Shown here: positions 45,801-54,812 of the stretch, in pieces
How the letters are laid out: the number at the start of each line of letters is the position of its first letter
Numbering within the stretch: the first letter of the stretch is position 1
Source: Nitrospira sp.
GTDB lineage: Bacteria > Nitrospirota > Nitrospiria > Nitrospirales > Nitrospiraceae
Direction of reading: 5' to 3'
Length of the DNA stretch: 64,000 bases
Assembly: GCA_036984305.1 (NCBI GenBank)
Contig: BQWY01000001.1
Coordinates: forward strand, 2,749,501-2,813,500
Position numbers and translations under genes: made by a program
Notes under the pieces: generated by a model
The model's database searches: none
Seen by the model: only the letters and a program-made list of their open reading frames with translations
What the model was told of the DNA's origin: nothing

Positions 45801-46072
45801 TAGCTTCGATTGGCCTCCGTGACCGAGGTTCGGACGAATGGGACCGTGGCCAATTGTTGGGCTTCATTGACTCCCCGGCTCACGTGCATCTCCACGCGTC
45901 GGGCCACCTCAAGGGACATTTCCTTAAAGTTGACCCCCAAGACTTCCCGGAGTGCGCGACGTTCTTCGATGTAGGTCAAAATAAGGGAGAGGCAGACCGG
46001 TAGCAGACCAACCAGCACAATGGCGGCGATAATCTTTCGTTGAAGGCTATGGGACCGGCTCCAGACTCGCAT
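42893..46072 (-). CDS. Multi-PAS membrane sensor histidine kinase
   Basis: From ATG 46072 (AAAAGGAA ahead) the protein has about 1059 residues. Order: N-terminal membrane helix (about 13-34), a periplasmic double-Cache-type sensor (about 40-330), a second helix (about 335-357), HAMP, three PAS domains separated by coiled coils, a HisKA domain with VAHEINNPLGG, and an HATPase_c domain with DTGCGIPP and GTGLGLSVS. It should sense a small extracytoplasmic ligand and phosphorylate the adjacent NtrC-type regulator, with which it overlaps by 4 bases. The ligand is not known. Confidence 0.92.
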   Translation of the reverse strand: MRVWSRSHSLQRKIIAAIVLVGLLPVCLSLILTYIEERRALREVLGVNFKEMSLEVARRVEMHVSRGVNEAQQLATVPFVRTSVTEANRSYEGKTDEQVQGMIKDWQQRWKNRAKGSEFPLFINRIVTNYLIRWHDIRRADYVGILITDDRGALVVSSIPQVEYDYSGAGWWQAIKKDGGAHVYVGDLYFDPSYGTHVLNVSVPILDDNRKSFIGAVTVLLRRDSLFHAISEIMVGNTGHAMLMADDGTPLLCPVLALEEHVISADLARAISGGTAGWTEAKNDSHGGRNGLVGFAPVRLGMDLVPGSLGGHRWVAFVRQDPEETYAPLNKLVWQVALYGVVVLGVLLVTGALVARKIARPIRSLHEGAQRIGGGHLDHRLEVRTGDEIEDLADAFNTMAENLRELFNELEGRMGEIRRLEERYRDLIENSPEIIHQLDKAGRFVHMNKTGLDKLGYSLEEMLAMHVWEIVPKGRERDILAYLEQLMSKGRSTIETVFVAKSGQPIDVEVHTTALFDTEGGGLVYSRSFVRDITERRLLEQKVQRYTSQLEQEVATRTRELSTSQARYKALFDLVADAVFMVDHAGMVIAVNKREEQVLGYPEADVLGRRILDFVPATHHEELVYRIGKIVQGERRVPTQEMVVLSHNGQEVQAEIDLIRVEEGERPSVLVQVRDITDRKRLERELQTHRDQLEGKVRERTREIEDTKQYLENLLENANDVIYTLDVEQCFTYVNGKVEAWGYRKEDLLGRPYLALLSKRHRGRRLKSTLDIGTKQVYEVEVVSKSGEPRSVMVSVSPLCDSDGRITGVLGIARDMTDMKRFEQYLRSSEKLASVGKLAAGVAHEINNPLGGILNCLYNIRKGLLPPARQEEYLSAIEDGLLRVQKIVRQLLDFSQQHQPELAPTEINTVVERVLVLTNHIFVGNHIALEIGYGHDLPPVMIDRHMIEQVLMNLVLNAVQASRTGGKVIITTRVAEGVCLVEVRDTGCGIPPSVLPKIFDPFFTTKGTGEGTGLGLSVSLGIVERHGGRILVESDVGKGSTFTLCLPLAQDTYPIGHAS

Positions 46073-46139
46073 GGTGTTCCTTTTGCTGGACCACCGGCTC
46101 ACCCACACAGGAGGATTGAGAGGTCCCCCTGGACACCCA

Positions 46140-47057
46140 TTATCCTCGCTTGACCAACTGATTCGCTCCGCCCGGCCAAATTACGAGCAGCGAGCTGGCC
46201 ACGAACACCGACGAATAGGTCCCGAAGATCACGCCCCACAGGAGCGCAAGTGAAAAGTCGTGCAGGACTTCCCCTCCTGCAAGGGTCAGTGGGATCAGCA
46301 CCAAAATGACCGTCAGGCTGGTCACAATCGTGCGGCTCAGCACTTGATTGATGGCACCGTTGATGACCTGCTCCATGGGTTCGCGCCGGCGGCTTCGGAG
46401 ATTCTCGCGGATCCGATCGAATACGACGACGGTATCGGTAAGAGAATAGCCGGCCAACGTCAACAACGCCGTCACTACCAACAGCGTAATTTCCTTGTTC
46501 AGCAAATAAAACGCGCCTAGCACCGCTAGCACGTCATGAAAGGTGGCAATAGCGGCGGCGACACCAAACACGAAGCGAAACCTGACGGCAATATAGAGGA
46601 TAATACCCGCGAAGGAGATGAGTACAGCGATCATGGCATCTTGCTGTAGCTTTTTCCCGATGGTAGGGCCGATTTCGGTCGTCGAATCCACCACGAAGGG
46701 ATTGCCGGCCATGCCTTTCGTGAATACCGCAACGACACGCTCAGCCACTTTTTCTTCGATCGTGGTCGAGGCTTTGACCCGAATCAGCAGCTTGTTCTCC
46801 GTTTCGAACTCCTGCAGCTCGGCGTGACCCAGGCCATTGGCTTCGAGCATCTTCCGAACTGACTCAATGGCAAACGGCTTTTCGAACTTGAGCTGGACCG
46901 CCGTGCCTCCAGCAAAGTCGATGCCGAGGTTGGCCTGCCCCCTGGCAATTTGCACCAACGCGATAATGCCGATGAGAACCAACACCCCTGAGAAGACAAA
47001 GGCCAGCAAGCGCTTGCCCATGAAATCAACATCCGTTTTACCTAGAATCTCAAACAT
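46140..47057 (-). CDS. secF: Protein translocase subunit SecF
   Basis: A 305-residue membrane protein with the family's N-terminal helix, the periplasmic domain (LGIDFAGGTAVQLKF), and five further helices including AGYSLTDTVVVFDRIREN. SecF works with SecD to use the proton motive force during late steps of Sec export. The gene starts 28 bases after secD. Confidence 0.95.
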   Translation of the reverse strand: MFEILGKTDVDFMGKRLLAFVFSGVLVLIGIIALVQIARGQANLGIDFAGGTAVQLKFEKPFAIESVRKMLEANGLGHAELQEFETENKLLIRVKASTTIEEKVAERVVAVFTKGMAGNPFVVDSTTEIGPTIGKKLQQDAMIAVLISFAGIILYIAVRFRFVFGVAAAIATFHDVLAVLGAFYLLNKEITLLVVTALLTLAGYSLTDTVVVFDRIRENLRSRRREPMEQVINGAINQVLSRTIVTSLTVILVLIPLTLAGGEVLHDFSLALLWGVIFGTYSSVFVASSLLVIWPGGANQLVKRG

Positions 47058-47085
47058 GCGGCTCCTTGTCTGCGTTCATCGGCCT

Positions 47086-48726
47086 TTAGATGCTCAGGTG
47101 TTCGATTTTCGTCCGCCGATTCATTAGATCGAAGACCACTTTTGTTCCTACGAGGGCGGTGAACAGATTGATGATGATCCCGATGCACAGTGTCACGGCG
47201 AAGCCTTTGATGGGCCCGGTTCCGAAGAGAAAAAGAGCAAACCCGGTAATAAGCGTGGTCACGTGGGAGTCAACGATGGTGAGGAGAGCTTTGTCATATC
47301 CCCCATCCACCGCAAGCCGAACCGGCTTCTTCAAACGAAGTTCCTCACGGATCCGCTCAAAAATGAGGACGTTGGAGTCGACACCCATCCCAATCGTCAA
47401 AATGATACCGGCAATTCCCGGCAGGGTCAGCGTGGCATTGAGCGCCGACAGTGCCCCAACCATCCCGATGAGATTCAATGCTAGGGCGAAGTCGGCAATA
47501 ACGCCTGAAAGCCGATAGTAGAGGGCCATGAAGACCACGACCATGATCCCGGCGATGATGGTAGACTTGATTCCCTTCTCAATGGAGTCGCGCCCCAAGG
47601 ACGGTCCCACCGTCAAATCTTGAATGATTTTCAGCGGAGCTGGTAACGCCCCCGCACGCAGCACGATGGCCAAATCATTGGCTTCCTGCGTTGTAAACGT
47701 ACCGGTGATTTGCGCTCTCCCTCCACTGATCCGCTCTTGAATGACCGGCGCAGAGTACACCGTATTATCGAGAACGACCGCCATGCGCTTCTTCACATGA
47801 TCGGTGGTGATTTTTTCGAATTCACGCGCGCCTTTCGAGTCGAAGGTAATAGACACGTACGGCTCATTGAACTGGCCGATTGAGACGCGGGCATCGCTGA
47901 GGACATCGCCGGTCAACATCACCCTCTTCTTCACTAAAAATGGGATTCGATACTCCCGGGCCAAATCTTTGTCGACGACGCGCTCGAACAAAATTTCGTC
48001 ACCGTCCGGAATCTTGTCCCTTACCTTGGCGAGCACCTCTGCTTCCTTGCCCTTCTCGACGCGACTAGGCAGATCCAGACCTAACGCGTTGTCCTCGTCG
48101 AGCATCTTGAACTCGAGAATAGCCGTTTCTTTGATCAAGTCTTTGGCACGTTTGGGATCTTTGATCCCCGGGAGCTGCACGACAATCTGCTTCAACCCTT
48201 GCCGTTGGATAATGGGCTCAGCCACACCGAATTGATCGACACGGTTTCGGATGGTTTCCAGAGCCTGATTGATTGCGGTATCCTTAATGCGCTTGATTTC
48301 CGCATCGCGCAACTCCCAGACCACTTTCGTGGTCTCATTGCCTCCGGCTTCAACGAATGACGGAAACTCATCGATCAATTTCTGCGCGTCGTCTTTCGCC
48401 TCCGCATTGGTCAATGTCATCGAAATTTGCGCGGGGCCGGTGCGGTTGACGGACTCCACCGCCACCTTCTTATCGGCTGCCAAATCCTGCAGCGCGGTTA
48501 CGGATCGGTCGACTGCAATCTCTACGGCACGATCCTCTTCAACTTCTAGAACCAAGTGAATCCCGCCCTGCAGGTCGAGGCCTAGCGTAATGCCTTTGCT
48601 GGGCAAAATTTTCTTTGTCCACTCAGGGAGGGTCCCATACAACGACGAGTACGAGGGTAGAACACAGACTCCCGAAGCAAGGACTACCGCCGCCAACAAT
48701 ACCAGCCGACCGCCAACTTTCTTCAT
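47086..48726 (-). CDS. secD: Protein translocase subunit SecD
   Basis: A 546-residue protein: membrane helix, periplasmic P1 domain starting GITLGLDLQGGIHLVLEV, and a C-terminal membrane part with MGVDSNVLIFERIREE. Together with SecF it forms the RND-type unit that pulls substrates from SecYEG. The order yajC-secD-secF is standard. Typical length, no oddity. Confidence 0.95.
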   Translation of the reverse strand: MKKVGGRLVLLAAVVLASGVCVLPSYSSLYGTLPEWTKKILPSKGITLGLDLQGGIHLVLEVEEDRAVEIAVDRSVTALQDLAADKKVAVESVNRTGPAQISMTLTNAEAKDDAQKLIDEFPSFVEAGGNETTKVVWELRDAEIKRIKDTAINQALETIRNRVDQFGVAEPIIQRQGLKQIVVQLPGIKDPKRAKDLIKETAILEFKMLDEDNALGLDLPSRVEKGKEAEVLAKVRDKIPDGDEILFERVVDKDLAREYRIPFLVKKRVMLTGDVLSDARVSIGQFNEPYVSITFDSKGAREFEKITTDHVKKRMAVVLDNTVYSAPVIQERISGGRAQITGTFTTQEANDLAIVLRAGALPAPLKIIQDLTVGPSLGRDSIEKGIKSTIIAGIMVVVFMALYYRLSGVIADFALALNLIGMVGALSALNATLTLPGIAGIILTIGMGVDSNVLIFERIREELRLKKPVRLAVDGGYDKALLTIVDSHVTTLITGFALFLFGTGPIKGFAVTLCIGIIINLFTALVGTKVVFDLMNRRTKIEHLSI

Positions 48727-48768
48727 GCGGCCCTCTTCGCGCTCGCAATAACGTCACACCGATCCGTG

Positions 48769-49095
48769 CTACTCATCGTCCTCCGTTCTGATTCGTGCAA
48801 TATGCTCCCGCTGAATCTTGATCTTGGCAGTGTCAGAAATTTGAAGCGTCACCGTTTGCTTCCCCATGTTGGTCACGGTCCCCCAAATACCCGAGGCGGT
48901 CACGATCTTATCGCCCTTTTTTAGTCCCTCAAGCATCTGGCGCAGCTCTTTTTGTTTCTTCTGCTGCGGCAGAATCAAGAGAAAATAGAAAATGGCAAAA
49001 ATAAGGAGAAACGGCACGAGGGACAAAACTAGATTGGGTGACGACTGTCCACTGCCCCCCGCTTGTGCCCATGCGAGCGATGTCAGGAGCGTCAT
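48769..49095 (-). CDS. yajC: Preprotein translocase subunit YajC
   Basis: A 108-residue protein with a single helix (LVPFLLIFAIFYFLLILPQQKKQKE), then the conserved soluble part with LKKGDKIVTASGIWGTV. Its ATG overlaps the tgt stop by 4 bases. Part of the SecDF-YajC holo-translocon. Confidence 0.93.
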   Translation of the reverse strand: MTLLTSLAWAQAGGSGQSSPNLVLSLVPFLLIFAIFYFLLILPQQKKQKELRQMLEGLKKGDKIVTASGIWGTVTNMGKQTVTLQISDTAKIKIQREHIARIRTEDDE

Positions 49096-50276
49096 ACCCT
49101 CATCTCCTTCTGTGTGGCTATGGTCGTCGACAGAGGGTTACTCTCGTCATCTCCGTCGTTTGAAGTCGCGCCCCGCTGCTGATAGAAGTCACGGCGGAAC
49201 ACGTCGAATCGTCCCTCTGCAATCGCTTCCCGCATCGCGCGCATAAGCGATGCAAAGTACGCGAGATTATGTAACGTGTTCAGTCGGAGGCCCAACATCT
49301 CCTTAGCATGGAACAGGTGATGAAGGTACGCACGGGAATAGGTTCTGCATACCGAACAAGAGCAATCGGAATCAATCGGCCGCGGATCACGGGCGTATTG
49401 GGCTTGCTTGATCATGACCCTACCGCTACGCGTAAAAAGCCAACCGGTCCGACCGTGCCGAGTCGGCACGACACAGTCGAAGAGATCGACACCGCGTGCG
49501 ACCCCTTCCACAAGATCTTCAGGCATGCCAACCCCCATCAGATAGCGTGGTTTATCCAAAGGGAGCTCTGGCACGGTGACGTCGAGCATTCCATACATTG
49601 ACGATTTATCCTCCCCAACTGACAATCCGCCTATTGCATATCCGTCAAAGTGCAACCCGACCAAATCTCGTGCCGCTTGCTTCCGCAGGTCGGCCTCAAG
49701 CCCCCCTTGGACAATTCCGAATAACGCCTGGTCCTCACGCCGATGAGACGCTTGGCAGCGTCGAGCCCAGACCGCTGTCCTTTCCACGGCAGCCTCCACG
49801 TCCGCACGCCCTGCTGGCAAACCTACGCATTCATCGAACGTCATGATGATGTCCGCCCCGAGGCCGGCTTGGATCTCGATGGCCTGCTCCGGGGTAATGT
49901 GATGCAGCATCCCATCGAGATGAGACTGAAAGGTCACGCCCTCGTCAGACACCTTTCTGATCTTGGCAAGACTGAAGACTTGAAACCCCCCGCTGTCGGT
50001 CAGAATTGCGCTGGGCCAGGATGCAAACGCATGTACACCACCCAGTTCGCGCACCACCGACACACCTGGTCGCAGATAGAGATGGTAGGCATTGTTCAGG
50101 ATAAGTCCAAATCCGAGCGACTGCAGTTCGAATGGCGCAATACCCTTTACCGCGCCAAGCGTGCCAACCGGCATGAAGGCGGGCGTCTCAATGACTCCCC
50201 GCGCGGTCTGCAATCGACCACATCGTGAGGCACGTCCAGGAATCGCACGCGTGACTTCGAAATGCATGGAGGCCAT
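49092..50276 (-). CDS. tgt: tRNA-guanine transglycosylase (queuine tRNA-ribosyltransferase)
   Basis: A 394-residue enzyme with TDSGGFQVFSL, the nucleophile Asp in FDCVVPTRHGRTG, and the zinc site CSCSVCRTYSRAYLHHLFHAKE. It exchanges guanine for the queuosine precursor at the wobble base of tRNA with GUN anticodons. Start is ATG 50276 or ATG 50267. It lies between argS and yajC, a usual neighbourhood. Confidence 0.95.
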   Translation of the reverse strand: MASMHFEVTRAIPGRASRCGRLQTARGVIETPAFMPVGTLGAVKGIAPFELQSLGFGLILNNAYHLYLRPGVSVVRELGGVHAFASWPSAILTDSGGFQVFSLAKIRKVSDEGVTFQSHLDGMLHHITPEQAIEIQAGLGADIIMTFDECVGLPAGRADVEAAVERTAVWARRCQASHRREDQALFGIVQGGLEADLRKQAARDLVGLHFDGYAIGGLSVGEDKSSMYGMLDVTVPELPLDKPRYLMGVGMPEDLVEGVARGVDLFDCVVPTRHGRTGWLFTRSGRVMIKQAQYARDPRPIDSDCSCSVCRTYSRAYLHHLFHAKEMLGLRLNTLHNLAYFASLMRAMREAIAEGRFDVFRRDFYQQRGATSNDGDDESNPLSTTIATQKEMRV

Positions 50277-50282
50277 CGCGTC

Positions 50283-52058
50283 CTACATCCGCTCTGGGGC
50301 TGTAATTCCCAGCAACGTCAAACCGTTCCGAATCACCTGTTGTATTTGACGCATTAAGACCAACCGAGCACCCGTCAGTCCAGGGGTGAGCACGTCACGA
50401 TGGCAGGCGGAGGAGCACGGCTCGGAGCTCCCCCCTTGATCACCCATCGATATCAATTCCTGTTCGAGTTCAGTCTCGGCTGCGGGCGGAAGAATCCGAT
50501 GTCGAAAGTAGAACCCATGGAGCAAGCCGGCTAATTCCTGGAGGTAAAAGGTGATACGGTGAGGCTCCAAGTGCTCAACCGCACCGTCCGCGACGGCGGG
50601 AAACACGGAGAGCTTACGGATAAGAGCAAGCTCATCCGCATCCTCCAATAAATCCAGATCTGCCTGCCCAGTCGTGGGCACCGGAATCTGCCGAGAGTCG
50701 GCCACCCGGCAAATGCTGGAGACTCTGGCATGGGCATACTGCACGTAGTAGACCGGATTCGCCGCTGATCGCTGCTTCGCCAATTCCAGATCGAAGTCGA
50801 CGTGAGAGTCGCTTCGCCGCATGAGGAAGTAAAACTTGGCTGCATCCGCTCCCACCTCATCCAGCACTTCGCGAAGCGTCACAAAGGTCCCCGCTCGCTT
50901 CGACATTTCAATTTTTTGGCCGCCGCGCAGCAGATTGACCATTTGAACCAGCACGACACGCAGGCGATCTTTTGGGTATCCAAACGCCTCCACGACCCCC
51001 TGCATGCGAGGAATGTAGCCGTGGTGGTCCGCCCCCCAAACATTGATCAGTCGATCGTAGCCACGGAGCAATTTGTCACGGTGGTAGGCGATATCCGAAG
51101 CAAGATAGGTAAAGTCACCATCCTGCTTCCGTACGACCCGATCTTTTTCATCTCCATAGGCAGACGATCGAAACCATAGTGCACCGTCCTGCTCAACGAT
51201 CAATCCACGCGCCTTAAGTTCTTGAATAACGCGCAGCACGGCGCCAGACTGTACGAGCGACGTTTCACTGAACCAGGATTGGAACTCGATGCCAAACCGC
51301 CCCAAGTCCCCCCGGATGGCCCCCAACATACGATCGTAGGCCAGCCCCTGGCATCGCCTTTCAGCCTCCTCGATCGTCAGTCCGGTCAACGCGCCTTCCT
51401 GAGACGCTTTCAATTCGGCGGCCACATCTTCGACATACGCACCGTGGTACCCATCCTCCGGCAATGGCACGGACGCCCCTTGCAACTGACGGAACCGTGC
51501 ATACACCGAGGCTCCTAACAGCTTCATTTGCCGGCCCGAATCATTGATGTAGTATTCTCGAACAACTTCATAACCGGCCGACTCCAAAAGATTCGCCAAA
51601 GCCTGGCCAACCGCCGCACCACGCCCGTGCCCCACGTGCAGCGGCCCGGTCGGATTAGCACTCACGAACTCGATTAAGACCCGTTGTCCGAGACCCGTCC
51701 GACTGGCGCCATATTGGGCCCCCTGCAACTCGATTTCTCGGAGTACTTCGAGCCACAAGGACTTCTTGACCGTCATATTGAGGAAGCCAGGTTTGACGAT
51801 GTCCACACGGTCGAGAATGGCATCTCGTTGCGCCATATTATCGACAATGATCTGAGCGATATCATGAGGGGCACGTTGTTCTGACGAGGCCAGAGACATG
51901 GCAACTGTCGAAGCCAGATCCCCCCACTCCGGTCGTTTCGGGGCATCAAGGGCGATCACAGGAAGTGAACGGAGTTTGAGCTGGCCTCTCTCCTGAGCTA
52001 GACGCATGGCCTGATTCAGGAGATGCTCAATCCTATTCTGAATGATTCCTTTGGACAC
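50283..52058 (-). CDS. argS: Arginyl-tRNA synthetase
   Basis: A 591-residue class I synthetase starting with GTG at 52058 (TAGGAGCG ahead). The HIGH-type motif is PTGPLHVGHGRGA, and the KMSKS-type segment is KIEMSKRAGTF. The C-terminal DALR anticodon-binding domain is present. Seven bases separate it from tgt. Confidence 0.95.
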   Translation of the reverse strand: MSKGIIQNRIEHLLNQAMRLAQERGQLKLRSLPVIALDAPKRPEWGDLASTVAMSLASSEQRAPHDIAQIIVDNMAQRDAILDRVDIVKPGFLNMTVKKSLWLEVLREIELQGAQYGASRTGLGQRVLIEFVSANPTGPLHVGHGRGAAVGQALANLLESAGYEVVREYYINDSGRQMKLLGASVYARFRQLQGASVPLPEDGYHGAYVEDVAAELKASQEGALTGLTIEEAERRCQGLAYDRMLGAIRGDLGRFGIEFQSWFSETSLVQSGAVLRVIQELKARGLIVEQDGALWFRSSAYGDEKDRVVRKQDGDFTYLASDIAYHRDKLLRGYDRLINVWGADHHGYIPRMQGVVEAFGYPKDRLRVVLVQMVNLLRGGQKIEMSKRAGTFVTLREVLDEVGADAAKFYFLMRRSDSHVDFDLELAKQRSAANPVYYVQYAHARVSSICRVADSRQIPVPTTGQADLDLLEDADELALIRKLSVFPAVADGAVEHLEPHRITFYLQELAGLLHGFYFRHRILPPAAETELEQELISMGDQGGSSEPCSSACHRDVLTPGLTGARLVLMRQIQQVIRNGLTLLGITAPERM

Positions 52059-52270
52059 CCACCGCTCCTAAGTCAGCTTATTCACGAGAAAAAATCAATT
52101 TTTGAATGTACCATATCCGTCGATCTCCTCACAAGCTGCCCGGCCAAAACAAAAATGTAATCACTGGTGAATCTACGTGCACTTGATTCACTTCAATCCA
52201 AGCTTGCGAGGATCTTCGACCTTAGTCATGATTTGATTGTGAGACAGCGTCAAATTATTGGTCGATCCTC
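52059..52270. other. Intergenic region upstream of argS
   Basis: About 210 bases. It probably holds the argS promoter. No convincing hexamer pair, T-box or terminator was seen. Confidence 0.4.
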
Positions 52271-52921
52271 CTAGCCCTGTCTTCGCTTTTCATCTGGGGG
52301 ACACCCCCGTTGATCAATCAGCTTGCGAATGAATTGCAAGTCGGCAGGCGTGTTGATATTCATGAAGGAAAGAAGGTGTGGATCAACGCAAGTGATCTCT
52401 TTTTCAGTAATCAGACACCCCTTGAGAGAAGGCTCCTCAAGCAGCCCCACAATCCGAAAATCACGGCCTCTAATCCGTCGTTCCAATGCCGCCAAGCACG
52501 TCCGCCGGTAGCACGCATGCAGGGGTTGCGGGCCGTTTGGCAACACGGGCATTACATAGTCGAACTCGTTCCGTCGCTCAACAAGCAGACGAATCAGACT
52601 CTCGTTCAGAAGGGGCATATCGCAAGCCACTGCAAACATCCACTCGGTTTCAACCGATCCAAGGCCGGTGTACAAGCCCCCTAGCGTGGCGCATCCCGGG
52701 ATAAGATCTTCGATCACGCGATGCCTCTGAACGTGCAAATCCGGGATCGGCTCGGCATCGGCAACCGAGATCATCACGGCGTTGAATACCTTCTCCAGCA
52801 CGTCGAGAGCACGTCCAAACAAACTCCGACCACCCACCTCTAGGAAGCGCTTATCCTGTCCCATGCGGCGGCTTTGCCCGCCAGCTACCAAGAGCGCGGT
52901 AATATCGGTATACCGAGTCAT
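52271..52921 (-). CDS. mobA: Molybdenum cofactor guanylyltransferase
   Basis: A 216-residue protein from ATG 52921. It opens with the nucleotide-binding motif LLVAGGQSRRMGQDK and shows VACDMPLL later. MobA attaches GMP to molybdopterin to make the MGD cofactor of DMSO-reductase-type enzymes such as nitrite oxidoreductase. It follows the respiratory operon but is separated from it by a strong terminator. Confidence 0.9.
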   Translation of the reverse strand: MTRYTDITALLVAGGQSRRMGQDKRFLEVGGRSLFGRALDVLEKVFNAVMISVADAEPIPDLHVQRHRVIEDLIPGCATLGGLYTGLGSVETEWMFAVACDMPLLNESLIRLLVERRNEFDYVMPVLPNGPQPLHACYRRTCLAALERRIRGRDFRIVGLLEEPSLKGCLITEKEITCVDPHLLSFMNINTPADLQFIRKLIDQRGCPPDEKRRQG

Positions 52922-52950
52922 GGAAAAGATTCGCGCGCGACTCTGAGCCC

Positions 52951-52983
52951 TAAAAAAAAGGGGGTGGGCCGAAACCCACCCCC
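52951..52983 (-). terminator. Terminator of the bd-like oxidase / cytochrome operon
   Basis: GGGGGTGGG and CCCACCCCC form a 9-base-pair stem with a 6-base loop. On the minus strand it is followed by eight T. It lies 26 bases beyond the end of the cytochrome/EB_dh gene. Confidence 0.9.
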
Positions 52984-53008
52984 ACGGGTACAACCTGACA
53001 GATCAGGT

Positions 53009-54781
53009 TTAGAGAGTCTTGCCCTTGCGCTTGTTGGCCCTTCGTGCCAACAACCAACCCTCCAGGAAGACCACCCCTGCACCGATCACGAACGGATAGA
53101 TATACGTTTCTTTCGGAATGGGTGGCTCAAGGACGCTGTAGTAAAAGGCTGACACGGCCATTTTGCGGCCTGCGTCGCCGTTGTGCCCGTCCCATGCAAA
53201 GAAGACCGTCGGGATGTACTTGCCCGCCTCAAAGTAGGCGTACTCCTCATAGTCGTCCTTGCGAGGACGCTGGACCATCACAGTCCATTGTCCATTCTTC
53301 CACTCAGACTTCAGCACCTTCATTTTTTCCTCAAAATCGTCACGCTCGTCGAAGTCCTGATCCCAACCTGAACCCTTGAAGGAGTGGATTTTACCTGTGG
53401 CATCCCATTTCACAATATCCACCGGATACTTGTCGTCCCCCCACAGATAGCGGGGCTTCGCCGGAGGAGGCAATTCCTGCCATTTGATCGGGAATTGGAA
53501 GGCAATCCCATCGTTGTAGACAGCATAGTGGTTCTGATGTGCGGCAATCGAACCCTCTTCACCTGTTTTTGGCGGTTGTTCCTTTACCCCGTAGGCATCA
53601 AGATTCACCTCAGTGGGATCCCAATCCAAATCTCCCTCTGCGACGCTTTTCGTACGGTCATTCCACTGGAACATATAGACAATATTCTCGTCGTTATAAA
53701 GAGACTTCACCCAAATATCATCAATACGATTGACGAAGTTTCGTGGCTTGTGCGTAATCTGACCACCCATGGCTACAATGCGCCGCTCCCGCTTCGTCCA
53801 CATCTCATCGGCCGGGTCCCCGGAAATCTCGCCATTGACAAATCCAGACCGCACCACGAAATTGATCTTCGGCTTGTCCGTCAACGGATCTATTGGAAGT
53901 GGATTTCCTTCCATGTCTCGCTCACACAGGGAGTTGACGAAATTGGCGATATCCCACCGCTCATCGACGCTAGTCGTGTCCGCAAACGAGGGCATCGGAG
54001 TACCGCTGACACCGGTCGAGAACGTACGGAAAATGTTCTTGACATTGTACGGATCTTGACGGCTGCCTCGGAAATTCCAGCATTTGTGCCAATCAGCTGG
54101 CTGAATGGAGAAGCCCCAGTCATCCTTGAGGTTGAAGGCGTTCCCATCGCCTCGGCCCTCGACGCCGTGGCACTCAATGCATTTCTTCTCGACAACTAGC
54201 TCCGATCCTCTCTTTATACTTTCCTCAGTCGCCGCCTTCTGTTTCAGCTCCGCCAGTTGAAGCACTGTCAGGGTCTCAAGTTCTTTATCGTCAAATTGCC
54301 GATCCTTGACGAGTTGTGTGGTGACGAAAGACAGCACTTGCAGGCGCTGTTCCTCAGTCAAGATTCCCTCCCATGGGGGCATGGCCGAGCCCGGTAAGCC
54401 ATGAGTGACCGTTTCGAATAGGTCATTTTTCCCAGGGGTCTGTTCTTTGTAGTTGAACAGGGGAAGCTCACCGCTCGCAGTATGCCGAATTTTGAAGGTC
54501 CCTTGATTGAAGTTTCTCGGTCTTGGCCAGAGGCGGTCTGCACCCGGTCCATCGCCGGCGCCGTCGACCCCGTGACACCAGACGCACTTCGTAAAGTAGA
54601 CGCGCTTACCTGCTTCGATCATCTCCGCAGGCGGATTTGGGGGCAAGTCTTGGCGCTTAAACCCTTCGGGCGTGGCTTCCTGAGCGGACACGCTCACCAC
54701 CATTGGATTAGACATAAGCAAAGCACTGGCAGCGAGCAGCCCGCTCGCTAGCTTCAACTTCTTTCTCGTAATCGTTTTCAT
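53009..54781 (-). CDS. Membrane-anchored di-heme cytochrome c fused to an EB_dh (NxrC-like) heme b domain
   Basis: From ATG 54781 (GAGGGACAC ahead) the product has 590 residues. A signal peptide (about 10-33) is followed by two cytochrome c domains with CVWCH at 66-70 and CIECH at 201-205. An EB_dh-like beta domain (about 310-565) contains FQWNDRTKSV and GKYIPTVFFAWDGHNG. A C-terminal transmembrane helix (about 568-590) follows. It thus combines c- and b-type hemes in one periplasmic protein tethered to the membrane. It is the last gene of the bd-like oxidase operon and is a likely electron donor to the oxidase or a link from NXR to it. Confidence 0.85.
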   Translation of the reverse strand: MKTITRKKLKLASGLLAASALLMSNPMVVSVSAQEATPEGFKRQDLPPNPPAEMIEAGKRVYFTKCVWCHGVDGAGDGPGADRLWPRPRNFNQGTFKIRHTASGELPLFNYKEQTPGKNDLFETVTHGLPGSAMPPWEGILTEEQRLQVLSFVTTQLVKDRQFDDKELETLTVLQLAELKQKAATEESIKRGSELVVEKKCIECHGVEGRGDGNAFNLKDDWGFSIQPADWHKCWNFRGSRQDPYNVKNIFRTFSTGVSGTPMPSFADTTSVDERWDIANFVNSLCERDMEGNPLPIDPLTDKPKINFVVRSGFVNGEISGDPADEMWTKRERRIVAMGGQITHKPRNFVNRIDDIWVKSLYNDENIVYMFQWNDRTKSVAEGDLDWDPTEVNLDAYGVKEQPPKTGEEGSIAAHQNHYAVYNDGIAFQFPIKWQELPPPAKPRYLWGDDKYPVDIVKWDATGKIHSFKGSGWDQDFDERDDFEEKMKVLKSEWKNGQWTVMVQRPRKDDYEEYAYFEAGKYIPTVFFAWDGHNGDAGRKMAVSAFYYSVLEPPIPKETYIYPFVIGAGVVFLEGWLLARRANKRKGKTL

Positions 54782-54812
54782 CGTTGTGTCCCTCATTGAC
54801 CTTGCCACGTGA

